DNA of 64,000 bases from Kerstersia sp052103615. GTDB taxonomy: Bacteria > Pseudomonadota > Gammaproteobacteria > Burkholderiales > Burkholderiaceae_B. The notes beneath the pieces were generated by a model. The model was not told where the DNA came from, made no database searches, and saw only the letters and a program-made list of their open reading frames with translations. Of the stretch, positions 26,989-35,046 are shown one piece after another. Within the stretch, counting starts at the first letter, position 1, and each line of letters starts with the position of its first letter. The stretch is from NCBI RefSeq assembly GCF_052103615.1, contig NZ_JBQEKA010000007.1, positions 19,627-83,626 on the forward strand, in the 5' to 3' direction. The position numbers and the translations under genes were made by a program.

Positions 26989-27362
26989 TTGCCGCGCGCA
27001 GCGGTCTCCCGGGGCCGTGTGGCCGTCCTTGCCGTCGCCAGGGCAGCGGGCGCCGCGTCGCTGGCGTAGAAGGCGGAGCGGGATTTGCCGTGGCGGCAGG
27101 CTGAAAAATGGGGCTTTCTGTCATTTCTGGATGATGATTTTTACCTGCAAAATGACGCCTTTTTTACGATGAAAAAGAATGTTTTGCTGTAGGATAACGT
27201 TCGGTTGCTTGTTTTGATTGCAGCCGGGCGTACCGCCTCGGGCGGGGCGCTTCGTTCGTTTCCTAGTGCTGGGCGGCGCCGTGGCAACCCGGGTTGCCTT
27301 CTTGAAGCCGCAGTCGTATTTGTCCAGGCCGGCGTCCAGCCATTCCACGAGGAGCTGTTCCC
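26989..27362. other. Intergenic region with an AT-rich island upstream of the YbhB gene
   Basis: No gene is supported. From about 27105 to 27215 base composition drops sharply, with runs of A and T, in contrast to the GC-rich surroundings. It may hold the promoter of the next gene (TAGGAT at 27190-27195 is a possible -10), or be a nucleoid-protein binding site. Confidence 0.45.
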
Positions 27363-28019
27363 ATGAAACTCGCAAGTCTTTCCTTTGCCGATGGCGCACC
27401 GATCCCGGAGCACCATGCTTTCGGCAAAATGGATCCCAAATCCAAGGTAGAGCTGGCGGATAACTTCAACCCGCAATTCGCATGGAGCGATGTGCCCGAA
27501 GGTGTGAAGTCATTCGCGTTGCTGTGCGTCGATCCTGATGTGCCGACCGTGCCCGATGATGTCAATGTTGAGGGACGCGAAGTGTCGGCCGACCTGCCGC
27601 GCGCCGAATTCTTCCACTGGGTGCTGGTGGATATGCCCGCCCGTTTCCGTACGCTCGAAGAAGGCCATTTCTCCAATGGCATCCACGCGCGCGGCAAGCC
27701 TGGCCCCCAGACGCATATCGACGGCGTGCGTCAGGGCATCAATGATTACACCAGCTGGTTTGCCGGTGATGCCGAGATGTCAGGTGATTATTACGGCTAT
27801 GACGGCCCGTGCCCGCCGTGGAATGATGCCCGGGTGCACCGTTATGTTTTCACGCTGTATGCGCTGGATGTTGACGCGCTGGCGCTGCCTGAACGTTTCG
27901 GCGGCAAGGAAGTGCTGCAGGCCATGGACGGGCACGTGCTCGACAGCGCCTCCTGGACGGGCACCTACACCTTGAATCCGGCGCTGGCGCCGGTGCGTAT
28001 CGGGCCGCCGGCGTCCTGA
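27363..28019 (+). CDS. YbhB/YbcL family (PEBP-like, Raf kinase inhibitor-like) protein
   Basis: The 218-residue protein has the PEBP fold signatures: the ligand-pocket motif ALLCVDPDVP at about 52-61, FFHWVLVDMPA at about 83-93, and YDGPCPPWNDARVHRYVFTLYALD at about 145-168. It lacks a signal peptide, so it should be cytoplasmic. Bacterial members have no firmly established function beyond binding small phosphorylated or lipid ligands in some cases. Start ATG has GAGGAG upstream. It is somewhat longer than the E. coli proteins. Confidence 0.9.
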   Translation: MKLASLSFADGAPIPEHHAFGKMDPKSKVELADNFNPQFAWSDVPEGVKSFALLCVDPDVPTVPDDVNVEGREVSADLPRAEFFHWVLVDMPARFRTLEEGHFSNGIHARGKPGPQTHIDGVRQGINDYTSWFAGDAEMSGDYYGYDGPCPPWNDARVHRYVFTLYALDVDALALPERFGGKEVLQAMDGHVLDSASWTGTYTLNPALAPVRIGPPAS

Positions 28020-28314
28020 TGGCCGCGCAGGGGCAGGGAGGGCGGCCAGTGCCGCGCCTGCCTGCCGGTGCCGCCGTTCTGTTTGCCGCTGGCATGACAT
28101 AGGCGGCGCACCGGGCAGTCTCCAGACACTTTCATGAGTGTTGTTCAAGTCCGGCGCGCGCTTTTCTCGCCGCGCGCACACAAACGTGGCAGTTTGGCAC
28201 ACAAGCCGGGTTTTTTTATGCCCGATCGCTGCCTGATGGTGCATTTTGCCGTGTCCGGCGGGGTAAACTTAATAGCTTCTTCGTGTTTCACGCTATTGAG
28301 CTCAGGACCCCCAA

Positions 28315-29559
28315 ATGTTTGATCGCACCCGTACCCTAGATAAGGTCGACCCCGAACTGTGGGACGCCATCCAGAAGGAAGACGTCCGCCAGGAACAGCA
28401 CATCGAGCTGATCGCTTCGGAAAACTATGCCAGCCCGGCGGTGATGCAGGCCCAGGGTACGCAACTGACCAATAAATACGCGGAAGGCTATCCCGGCAAG
28501 CGCTACTACGGTGGCTGTGAGTTCGTCGATATCGTCGAACAGCTGGCCATTGATCGCCTGAAGGAACTCTTCGGCGCGGAAGCCGCCAACGTGCAGCCGA
28601 ATTCCGGCTCCCAGGCCAACCAGGGCGTCTATAACGCCGTCCTGAAGCCGGGCGATACGGTGCTGGGCATGAGCCTGGCCGAAGGGGGCCACCTGACTCA
28701 CGGCGCCAGCGTCAACTCCTCGGGCAAGCTGTACAACTTCTATCAGTATGGCCTGGATGCTGATGAAGTCCTGAACTACGAGCAGGTCGAAGCCCTGGCG
28801 CGTGAACACAAGCCCAAGCTGATTGTGGCAGGCGCATCCGCCTATTCGCTGCACATCGACTTCGAGCGTCTGGCCCGCATCGCCCATGAAAATGGCGCGC
28901 TGCTGATGGTGGACATCGCCCACTATGCCGGTCTGGTTGCCGGTGGCGTGTACCCCAACCCGGTGCCGCATGCCGATTTCGTGACCTCGACCACGCACAA
29001 GTCGCTGCGCGGCCCGCGCGGCGGCGTCATCATGATGAAGGCCGAATTTGAAAAGGCGGTTAACTCCGCGATCTTCCCCGGCATCCAGGGCGGTCCGCTG
29101 GAGCACGTCATTGCCGCCAAGGCCGTGGCATTCAAGGAAGCGCTGGAGCCGTCCTTCCGCGATTACGCTGCCCAGGTCGTCAAGAACGCCAAGGTGATGG
29201 CGGAAACGCTGGTCAAGCGCGGCCTGCGCATCGTGTCCAGCCGTACCGAAAGCCACGTCATGCTGGTTGACCTCCGTGCCAAGGGCATTACCGGCAAGGA
29301 AGCGGAAGCTGTGCTGGGCCAGGCCCATATCACGGTGAACAAGAACGCCATCCCCAATGACCCGGAAAAGCCCTTCGTGACCAGCGGCATCCGCCTGGGA
29401 ACCCCGGCCATCACGACGCGCGGTTTCGGCGAAGCCGAAGCCGAACTGACCGCCAACCTGATTGCCGATGTGCTCGACAATCCGCATGACGCCGACAACA
29501 TCGCCAAGGTGCGTGCCCGCGTGAGCGAGCTGACGGCCCGTCTGCCGGTTTACAAGTAA
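28315..29559 (+). CDS. glyA: Serine hydroxymethyltransferase
   Basis: GlyA converts serine and tetrahydrofolate to glycine and methylene-THF, the main source of one-carbon units. The 414-residue length is normal. The PLP lysine is K229 in TSTTHKSLRGPRGG, and VDIAHYAGLVAGG and IELIASENYAS are also conserved. The 295-base upstream region holds no gene; I found no clear promoter there. A strong terminator separates it from nrdR. Confidence 0.97.
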   Translation: MFDRTRTLDKVDPELWDAIQKEDVRQEQHIELIASENYASPAVMQAQGTQLTNKYAEGYPGKRYYGGCEFVDIVEQLAIDRLKELFGAEAANVQPNSGSQANQGVYNAVLKPGDTVLGMSLAEGGHLTHGASVNSSGKLYNFYQYGLDADEVLNYEQVEALAREHKPKLIVAGASAYSLHIDFERLARIAHENGALLMVDIAHYAGLVAGGVYPNPVPHADFVTSTTHKSLRGPRGGVIMMKAEFEKAVNSAIFPGIQGGPLEHVIAAKAVAFKEALEPSFRDYAAQVVKNAKVMAETLVKRGLRIVSSRTESHVMLVDLRAKGITGKEAEAVLGQAHITVNKNAIPNDPEKPFVTSGIRLGTPAITTRGFGEAEAELTANLIADVLDNPHDADNIAKVRARVSELTARLPVYK

Positions 29560-29603
29560 GCCCTGGTCTGGTGCTGCCCGCCGGGCAGCGCCGGTCCCGG
29601 AGG

Positions 29604-29637
29604 AACGCGGCTCGTATATGATACGAGTCGCGTTTTT
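29604..29637 (+). terminator. Intrinsic terminator between glyA and nrdR
   Basis: AACGCGGCTCGTAT (29604-29617) pairs with ATACGAGTCGCGTT (29621-29634), with one G-U pair, across an ATG loop, then five T. nrdR begins 28 bases later, so nrdR needs readthrough or an unseen promoter. Confidence 0.9.
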
Positions 29638-29664
29638 GCATTCTGGAAACAGGAGAATGACAGC

Positions 29665-30189
29665 GTGAAATGCCCTTTTTGCGGCCACCAGGATACCCAG
29701 GTGCTGGATTCCCGCGCCATGGAGGAAGGCCAGACCATACGTCGCCGACGTCGCTGTCTTGCCTGCGAGCGCCGTTTTACGACCTTCGAGCGCGCTGAAC
29801 TCGATTTGCCCTACATTGTGAAGCGCAATGGCAGCCGTACCGACTATGACCGCGCCAAGCTGCGTGCCAGTCTGAGCCTGGCGCTGCGCAAACGCCCGGT
29901 CGCGACGGCTGATGTGGATGCCGCCGTGGTGCGTATCGAAGAAGCCCTGATGACCAGCGGCTTGCGCGAAGTGCCCAGCTCGCGTGTGGGCGAACTGGTG
30001 ATGCAGGAACTCAAAAATCTGGATCAGGTGGCGTATGTGCGTTATGCCTCTGTCTATCAGAGTTTTGAGGATATCGGCGAGTTCGTCCGTGCCATCCGCG
30101 CCATGCAGGGGCCGCGTGACGAAGCGCTGAAGGACAAGGCGTCCAAGGGCGCGGCACTGAAAGAGACGGCCTTGAAAGACAAGGCTTGA
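29665..30189 (+). CDS. nrdR: Transcriptional repressor NrdR with an unusual C-terminal tail
   Basis: NrdR binds NrdR boxes to repress ribonucleotide reductase genes in response to ATP/dATP. A zinc ribbon uses C3, C6, C31 and C34; an ATP-cone domain follows (PYIVKRNGSRTDYDRAKL). The GTG start follows AGGAGAATG. At 174 residues it exceeds the usual 150 or so: the extra end has three related Lys/Ala motifs (LKDKASKGA, LKETA, LKDKA), absent from typical NrdR. A 9-bp hairpin overlaps the stop codon (30182-30208). Confidence 0.94.
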   Translation: MKCPFCGHQDTQVLDSRAMEEGQTIRRRRRCLACERRFTTFERAELDLPYIVKRNGSRTDYDRAKLRASLSLALRKRPVATADVDAAVVRIEEALMTSGLREVPSSRVGELVMQELKNLDQVAYVRYASVYQSFEDIGEFVRAIRAMQGPRDEALKDKASKGAALKETALKDKA

Positions 30190-30223
30190 GGGAAGGCCGC
30201 TCAAGCCTGGGCAGGACGACCGC

Positions 30224-30240
30224 GCCGCGCCGGGCGCGGC
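30224..30240. repeat. Perfect palindrome upstream of ribD
   Basis: GCCGCGCC and GGCGCGGC flank a single G, 16 bases before the ribD start and adjacent to its ribosome binding site. A role in ribD translation is possible but unsupported. Confidence 0.4.
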
Positions 30241-30256
30241 ATGGCAAGGGAACAGG

Positions 30257-31395
30257 ATGCAAGATCAGGATATTGCCTGGATGCGCCAGGCGCTGGCCCT
30301 GGCAGAGGAAGTCATCAACATCACGACACCCAACCCCAGGGTCGGGTGCGTCATTGTGCGCGATGGCCAGGTGCTGGGCGCAGGGGCCACGCAGCCTGCC
30401 GGCGGGCCGCATGCGGAAGTCCGGGCCTTGCGGGATGCTGCCGCGCGCGGGCACGACGTGCGTGGCGCGACGGCGTATGTCACGCTGGAGCCTTGCAGCC
30501 ATTTCGGCCGCACGCCGCCTTGCTGTGATGCTCTGGTGGCGGCAGGCCTGGCGCGGGTTGTGGCGGCCATGGGCGACCCCAATCCGCAGGTCAACGGGCG
30601 CGGCATGGCGCGTTTGCAGGCTGCCGGTATCGCAACGGNNNNNNNNNNACCGGGGTGTGCGAGGCAGAAGCCCTGGCGCTCAATATCGGTTTTGTGGCGC
30701 GGATGAGCCGGGGCACCCCCTGGGCCTGGCTGAAAACGGCAGCATCGCTTGATGGCCGCAGCGCATTGCACAATGGCCAGTCGCAGTGGATTACCGGGCC
30801 GCAGGCACGCGACGACGGCCATCGCTGGCGGGCCCGGAGCTGTGTGGTCATGACCGGGATAGGCACGGTCTTGCATGACAACCCCCGGCTGAATGTGCGG
30901 GCGCTGGAAACGCCCAGGCAGCCGCGCAAGGCGCTGGTGGATGGTGACTTCCGCCTGCCTGAGGATGCCTTGCTGATCGAAGGCGCGCCTTTGCTGGTCT
31001 TCACGGCGCGTGAAGATGCCGCCAAGGCGGAACGCCTGGTCAGGCGCGGGGCGCAAGTGATACTGCTGCCAGGCGAGCGGCCTGGTGCGGTGGATCTGCC
31101 TGCGGTCATGCAATGGCTGGCGCAGGATGGGGTCAACGAAGTCCATGTCGAGGCCGGCCCCGGGCTGAATGGCGCCTTATTGGGTGCCGGATGCATAGAC
31201 GAACTGATTTCCTATGTCGCGCCAGTGTTGCTGGGCGAGGCTCAGCCCATGGCGCGCTTGGCGGCCTTGGACAATTTGGCGCAGGCGCAGCGTTTTGAAT
31301 TCACCGATATGACGCGCCTGGGCGCGGATGTGCGGCTGCGTGCCAGGGCCGCAGCCCATTGGGACGCCTTGCGCGAGCGGGTAAGGCTGGCCTGA
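30257..31395 (+). CDS. ribD: Bifunctional riboflavin deaminase/reductase RibD (contains a 10-N gap)
   Basis: RibD deaminates the pyrimidine intermediate and reduces its ribosyl side chain in riboflavin synthesis. The deaminase half has zinc motifs PHAEVRAL and EPCSHFGRTPPCC; the reductase half begins WAWLKTAASLDGRSA and includes VHVEAGPGLNGALL. An N run at 30639-30648 puts the halves in different frames as written. Both halves are otherwise complete and of family length, so I treat this as one intact gene with a gap of wrong size. ribE follows on the same strand. Confidence 0.92.
30639..30648. other. Assembly gap (10 N) in ribD
   Basis: A placeholder run of ten N breaks the ribD frame. Frame continuity needs a true length with remainder 2 modulo 3. 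A length of two bases gives spacing between the AGI and TGV segments that fits other RibD proteins. Confidence 0.95.
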
Positions 31396-31598
31396 AGGGC
31401 GCGCAGACGCGCCTGGCGGAGGCAGGATGGCCAGGGTGTTCTGTGCAGGGGCATGCCCTTGCGCAGGTCGCGATGGCGGCGGGGCAGGCCAATGGGTGGA
31501 GTATGCTTTCAGCATTGCCATGGACCGGCCGTGAGGGCCGGAATCAAGACGGGGAAGGTGACTGGCCTTCTCCTTGAAAATGTTCAGCAGGAGCAGTC
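31396..31598. other. Spacer between ribD and ribE
   Basis: These 203 bases hold a near-perfect hairpin (31442-31465, stem with two G-U pairs) and a CCGGCC/GGCCGG hairpin near 31526-31540. I do not see the conserved pieces of an FMN riboswitch. No gene is supported. Confidence 0.45.
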
Positions 31599-32231
31599 AT
31601 GTTTACTGGAATCGTTGCCGCTGTTGGGAAAATTGAAACTGTGACGCCGCTGGGGGCTGGCGCGGCCGCTGGCGTGCGCCTGGCGATTCGCGCGGGTACC
31701 CTGAATCTGTCCGATGTGGCGCTGGGCGATTCAATCGCCATTCAGGGCGCCTGCATGACCGTGGTGGAAAAGACTGAAGGCGGGTTTGCCGTGGACGTGT
31801 CGCGTGAAAGCCTGAGCCTCACCGTCGGCCTGGAGACGCCGGGTGACGTCAATCTGGAAAAAGCATTGCGCGTGGGAGACTACCTGGGCGGGCATATCGT
31901 GTCCGGGCATGTGGACGGCCTGGGGACTGTCGTGCGTTTCCAGCCCGTAGGCGAATCGCATGAGTTGGTATTGCGTCTGCCTGCCAGTCTGGCGATTTAC
32001 CTGGCATATAAAGGCTCGGTGACAGTCAATGGCGTCAGCCTGACCGTGAATCGCGTGCAAGACCTGCCGGCAGGCTGCGAGATTTCCATCAATCTGATCC
32101 CCCATACCGTGGCCGTTACCACCTTGCAGCACCTGCAGGCGGGCAGCAAGGTGAATATTGAAATCGACACCATTGCCCGCTATGTCGAGCGCATGGTCGG
32201 CGTGCGCAACCAGATTGCCGTCACGGATTAA
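31599..32231 (+). CDS. ribE: Riboflavin synthase alpha chain
   Basis: This enzyme dismutates two 6,7-dimethyl-8-ribityllumazines to riboflavin. The 210-residue protein starts MFTGIVAAVGKIETV, the classic N-terminus, and has two lumazine-binding repeats with GACMTVV, GGHIVSGHVDG and NGVSLTVN. Start ATG follows CAGGAG. Located after ribD as expected. The gene name is ribE in most proteobacterial annotation (ribC in E. coli). Confidence 0.96.
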   Translation: MFTGIVAAVGKIETVTPLGAGAAAGVRLAIRAGTLNLSDVALGDSIAIQGACMTVVEKTEGGFAVDVSRESLSLTVGLETPGDVNLEKALRVGDYLGGHIVSGHVDGLGTVVRFQPVGESHELVLRLPASLAIYLAYKGSVTVNGVSLTVNRVQDLPAGCEISINLIPHTVAVTTLQHLQAGSKVNIEIDTIARYVERMVGVRNQIAVTD

Positions 32232-32305
32232 GGCCCAAGCGATGCAGGCTTACCGCACAATTTCGTCTGAAGCATTGAAAAAGCTGCAGACCATGGCGAA
32301 AGTTT

Positions 32306-32313
32306 GCTAGAAT
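32306..32313 (+). promoter_or_regulatory. Extended -10 promoter for tRNA-Ser
   Basis: TGC-TAGAAT (32305-32313) matches an extended -10 with good position, about 45 bases before the mature tRNA. No -35 at proper spacing is needed for this class; TTGAAA at 32275 is too far. Confidence 0.5.
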
Positions 32314-32357
32314 TACGGATTCTCGTGGCCCATGGTGTTTACATGTGCCGCGTAGCA

Positions 32358-32448
32358 GGACAGGTGGCCGAGCGGTTGAAGGCGCACGCCTGGAAAGCGT
32401 GTATACGTGAATAGCGTATCGGGGGTTCGAATCCCCCTCTGTCCGCCA
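32358..32448 (+). tRNA. tRNA-Ser (anticodon GGA)
   Basis: A complete class II tRNA of 91 bases including encoded CCA. The acceptor GGACAGG pairs with the 3' strand before GCCA. The anticodon stem CACGC/GCGTG encloses CTGGAAA, giving anticodon GGA, which reads UCC and UCU. A long variable arm (TATACGTGAATAGCGTA) is typical of serine tRNAs. The T-arm is GGGGGTTCGAATCCCCC. A terminator follows directly. Confidence 0.97.
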
Positions 32449-32455
32449 AGAATTC

Positions 32456-32488
32456 AAGCCCCTGAGTGATCAGGGGCTTTTTCTTTTT
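32456..32488 (+). terminator. Intrinsic terminator after tRNA-Ser
   Basis: AAGCCCCTGA (32456-32465) pairs perfectly with TCAGGGGCTT (32470-32479) across GTGA, followed by T5-C-T5. Confidence 0.93.
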
Positions 32489-32566
32489 CTGGAAAACATT
32501 TGTGGCGGCGCCAGCACCAGTGCGGGCGCGGGCGCGGGCGAGGCAATATAGGGCTTCCGGACGCCT

Positions 32567-33574
32567 TCAGTATTGCCAGAATGGATCGTTTTGCCAGTCG
32601 TTTGGCAGGCCCATTGCTTGTCTGGGAATAGTCGAGAATTCGTTGAACAGTTCGCGCAGCCGCTGGTGCCACTGGGTATTGGGGCTGGTTTGTTGCATCA
32701 GGTGATGCAATATCGCGAGCACGATAGCGATACGGGTAAGCGGCGCATTCCGGTCGAGATACTTAGGCCAGGAAAAATGTAGCTGCTTGGGATGCTCAGG
32801 GCGGATACCCAGTTCGCGGTTCCATAGACGAGCGTGGTGGGCGCAGATATTTCGCACGATGGTCAGCGTGTGTAGCCAGGATGCCAGCAGGGGGGCGGGC
32901 AAGTGCAATTGTTTTGAAATGGCTTTTCGATCGCTATCTCGCGCCAGGCCACTGTACAAGTGTGATAAATCGCCGAACGTTAGTTCTTCTTGCATGGCCC
33001 AGCCAGGCATGAGGGCAGGGGTGTCGTAGGTCAAGGCATAGTGCCGCGCATAACTTTCCTGAGCGCGGCGTTGCTTCAGGGCAGCCTTGTGCGCAGAGTC
33101 AGTATCGGTGCGCCGTTCTATGCGTTCGATTTCACGACGGAAGTCATCCTGGGCTTTGTGCTGTACGTTCTCGATGGTCTGCAGCAGCCGTGCATGGTTA
33201 TAGCTGGTTTTGAACAGCGAAGGTTGAAGGTACCAGTGGGTGCCATGTGCAGGCCCCATGTGATTCGAAACCGCGGCGCGTATTGCGACTTCAGTGCGTT
33301 CGATCGCATCCGTGACCAGCAAGCGCAACCGGCGGTCAAACTCATACAGGTTGGTGATTTGGCGGAATCTTATACCTGGTCGGAACCGGTGGACGGATTC
33401 ACCTGGTATTTGCCATGGCCGCATGTATGGCGTCAGCCGGAAAAAGCTGACGGCTTGCAGAAAACAGGCTGCTCGCTTTTCATCATGAATGCTCAAGCCT
33501 CGTGTCTTGAGCAAGGCGATCTGTTCGATGACCGTGATGGCCGGTTTGTTGAAGGTCCCGGGATGGCCTTGCAT
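32567..33574 (-). CDS. Abi family abortive-infection protein (Abi_2/AbiD-AbiF type)
   Basis: The 335-residue protein fits the Abi_2 family of phage-defence proteins, which stop phage growth by shutting down the infected cell. Family features are FNKPAITVIEQIALLKTRGL at the N-terminus, FDRRLRLLVTDAIERTEVAIR at about 79-99, and RNICAHHARLWNRELG at about 241-256. The RNxxxH arrangement there is the HEPN ribonuclease motif, suggesting RNA cleavage. It sits alone behind tRNA-Ser, with base composition less GC-rich than the core genes, consistent with acquisition by transfer. A good minus-strand promoter lies 80-110 bases upstream, with a terminator-like hairpin between it and the ATG. No Shine-Dalgarno is seen. 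Confidence 0.86.
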   Translation of the reverse strand: MQGHPGTFNKPAITVIEQIALLKTRGLSIHDEKRAACFLQAVSFFRLTPYMRPWQIPGESVHRFRPGIRFRQITNLYEFDRRLRLLVTDAIERTEVAIRAAVSNHMGPAHGTHWYLQPSLFKTSYNHARLLQTIENVQHKAQDDFRREIERIERRTDTDSAHKAALKQRRAQESYARHYALTYDTPALMPGWAMQEELTFGDLSHLYSGLARDSDRKAISKQLHLPAPLLASWLHTLTIVRNICAHHARLWNRELGIRPEHPKQLHFSWPKYLDRNAPLTRIAIVLAILHHLMQQTSPNTQWHQRLRELFNEFSTIPRQAMGLPNDWQNDPFWQY

Positions 33575-33588
33575 TTTTCACAGGCAAT

Positions 33589-33643
33589 AAAAAACCCGCA
33601 CGATTTGAGCATATTTGCCTGGGCAGACATAGGCTTGGCGGGT
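33589..33643 (-). terminator. Terminator-like structure upstream of abi and downstream of the two-component operon
   Basis: On the minus strand ACCCGC (33643-33638) pairs with GCGGGT (33599-33594), enclosing a GCCT/AGGC sub-hairpin, followed by six T ending at 33589. It can end the operon transcript. Because the abi promoter lies upstream of it, it may also attenuate abi. Confidence 0.6.
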
Positions 33644-33655
33644 GTGTTAAGTAAA

Positions 33656-33684
33656 AGTATAAAAGGGTTCGGGGGCTTCGCCAA
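33656..33684 (-). promoter_or_regulatory. Sigma-70 promoter for abi
   Basis: On the minus strand TTGGCG (33684-33679), a 17-base spacer and TATACT (33661-33656) form one of the best -35/-10 pairs in the window. Transcription would start near 33649 and pass through the terminator-like hairpin before reaching abi. Confidence 0.65.
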
Positions 33685-33741
33685 GTATCCCCGCACCATT
33701 TTTACGCGTCTGTTAGCGTTTTGGCGGGGCAGGGTGCCTAT

Positions 33742-35043
33742 TTACGCACTGTGTGGTGTATTGGGCACGAACCAGATGCGCAGCACATTGCCCGGGGCGG
33801 CGCTAGTGAGCGCTTGCAGTTTCCAGCCCAGCCGTTCGCAGATCAGGCTGACGATGAACAGGCCCAGGCCGGAGAGTGACAGGAGCTCGCTGGCATCGGC
33901 CTGAGGGTCATTCAGGTAGGTTTGATAGGCATCCGGCAGTCCCTGGCCGTGGTCGCGGATATCGACATATTGGGTGTCCAGCACGACTTCCACGCCGGCA
34001 TCAGTGTGTTGCAGGGCGTTCTGGATGAGGTTGCGCAGCAGCATTTTGACGAGGACAGGGTCGCCCTGAACCTGGGGCTGCGCGGCCAGCGCCAGTTGCA
34101 GGCGTTGCGGCGCAGCGGGCAGGTGGCGGTTGAGGTCACTCTGGATATCCTGGATCAGGGCCGCCAGGTGAATGGTTTCACGGCGGTCGGTCTGGGCTTT
34201 GCGGCGGGTCAGGCGCAGGATGATGTCGATATTGTCTGTCATTTCATCGACGGCGCGCCGCATGCGCAGCAGCGGCCCTTGATCGGCAATGCTCAGGCCG
34301 CCCCGCCGTTCGATGACATCCAGCGCACCGGCAATGACGGCAATGGGGGTGCGCAATTCATGGCTGGCCAGTCCCATGAGCGATTGTTCGCGTTTGACGT
34401 AGGTTTCCAGTTCATTGAGGAACACATTGAAGGAGCGGGCAATGGTTTTCAGTTCCGCGTCCTGATAATCGTCATCGACGCGCTGCATGCGCGGGGCTGG
34501 TTTGGTGTCCCGGATCTGGCGCGAGAGTTGCTGGACAGGTGACACCAGCCGTTTGCCGGTCAGGCGCGCCAGGAAGATGCCCAGCGCGATGACGGCAATA
34601 CCCAGCAGCATCAGAAAACGATGGAATTCGTCTTCGCGGGTTTCAAACAGGGTGATATCTTTGGCCAGGTAAAAACTGCCGCCCTGGACTTCATTGCTGG
34701 TAATGAGAAAGGTGTGCTTGCCGACTTCGACTTCGCCGGAAAAGGGGAAGGGCAGACCGCGAAATAGCGCCGGCATGCGGGTGTCGGCCTGCATGCCGGA
34801 GGGCACGAAGTAGGCTGTCAGCGTCGCAATATCCCAGACCAGGATTTCGTTGGCGCGGGCATTGCTTAGCAGAAAGTCCCGCTCTGTCTGCATATCCATT
34901 TCCAGCAGCGACTCTTCCAACTGCTCATTGGCGATCAGCACGGATGCCACCGTGACGATGAAGGTAATGAGGATGGCTCCCAAAACGGTGCGGCGGATGC
35001 GGCGTTCAATGGTGCTGGTACGCTTCAGAGAGAAGATGGACAT
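33742..35043 (-). CDS. Sensor histidine kinase of the lipid A-modification operon
   Basis: The 433-residue inner-membrane kinase has transmembrane helices at about 18-37 and 143-160 flanking a periplasmic sensor of about 105 residues, then HAMP, and a HisKA domain with LASHELRTPIAV (phospho-acceptor H228). The ATPase domain carries the N box LRNLIQNALQHT, IRDHGQGLP and SGLGLFIV. It starts three bases after the stop of its response regulator gene. The small periplasmic domain and genomic context suggest an envelope-stress or cationic-peptide sensor like PmrB, by inference only. Confidence 0.9.
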   Translation of the reverse strand: MSIFSLKRTSTIERRIRRTVLGAILITFIVTVASVLIANEQLEESLLEMDMQTERDFLLSNARANEILVWDIATLTAYFVPSGMQADTRMPALFRGLPFPFSGEVEVGKHTFLITSNEVQGGSFYLAKDITLFETREDEFHRFLMLLGIAVIALGIFLARLTGKRLVSPVQQLSRQIRDTKPAPRMQRVDDDYQDAELKTIARSFNVFLNELETYVKREQSLMGLASHELRTPIAVIAGALDVIERRGGLSIADQGPLLRMRRAVDEMTDNIDIILRLTRRKAQTDRRETIHLAALIQDIQSDLNRHLPAAPQRLQLALAAQPQVQGDPVLVKMLLRNLIQNALQHTDAGVEVVLDTQYVDIRDHGQGLPDAYQTYLNDPQADASELLSLSGLGLFIVSLICERLGWKLQALTSAAPGNVLRIWFVPNTPHSA

Positions 35044-35046
35044 GGA

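Noticed and set aside
27170..27193. Seven-codon ORF in the AT-rich island as a leader peptide
   Set aside because: No ribosome binding site and no attenuator structure follow it; probably chance.
31396..31598. FMN riboswitch upstream of ribE
   Set aside because: The spacer has hairpins, but the conserved RFN-element pieces are not visible and it lies inside a rib operon rather than before its first gene.
33660..33700. Possible tRNA-end direct repeat (att site) at the far side of abi
   Set aside because: Only a stretch near TTCGCCAAG resembles the tRNA 3' flank; this is too short to call an attachment site.
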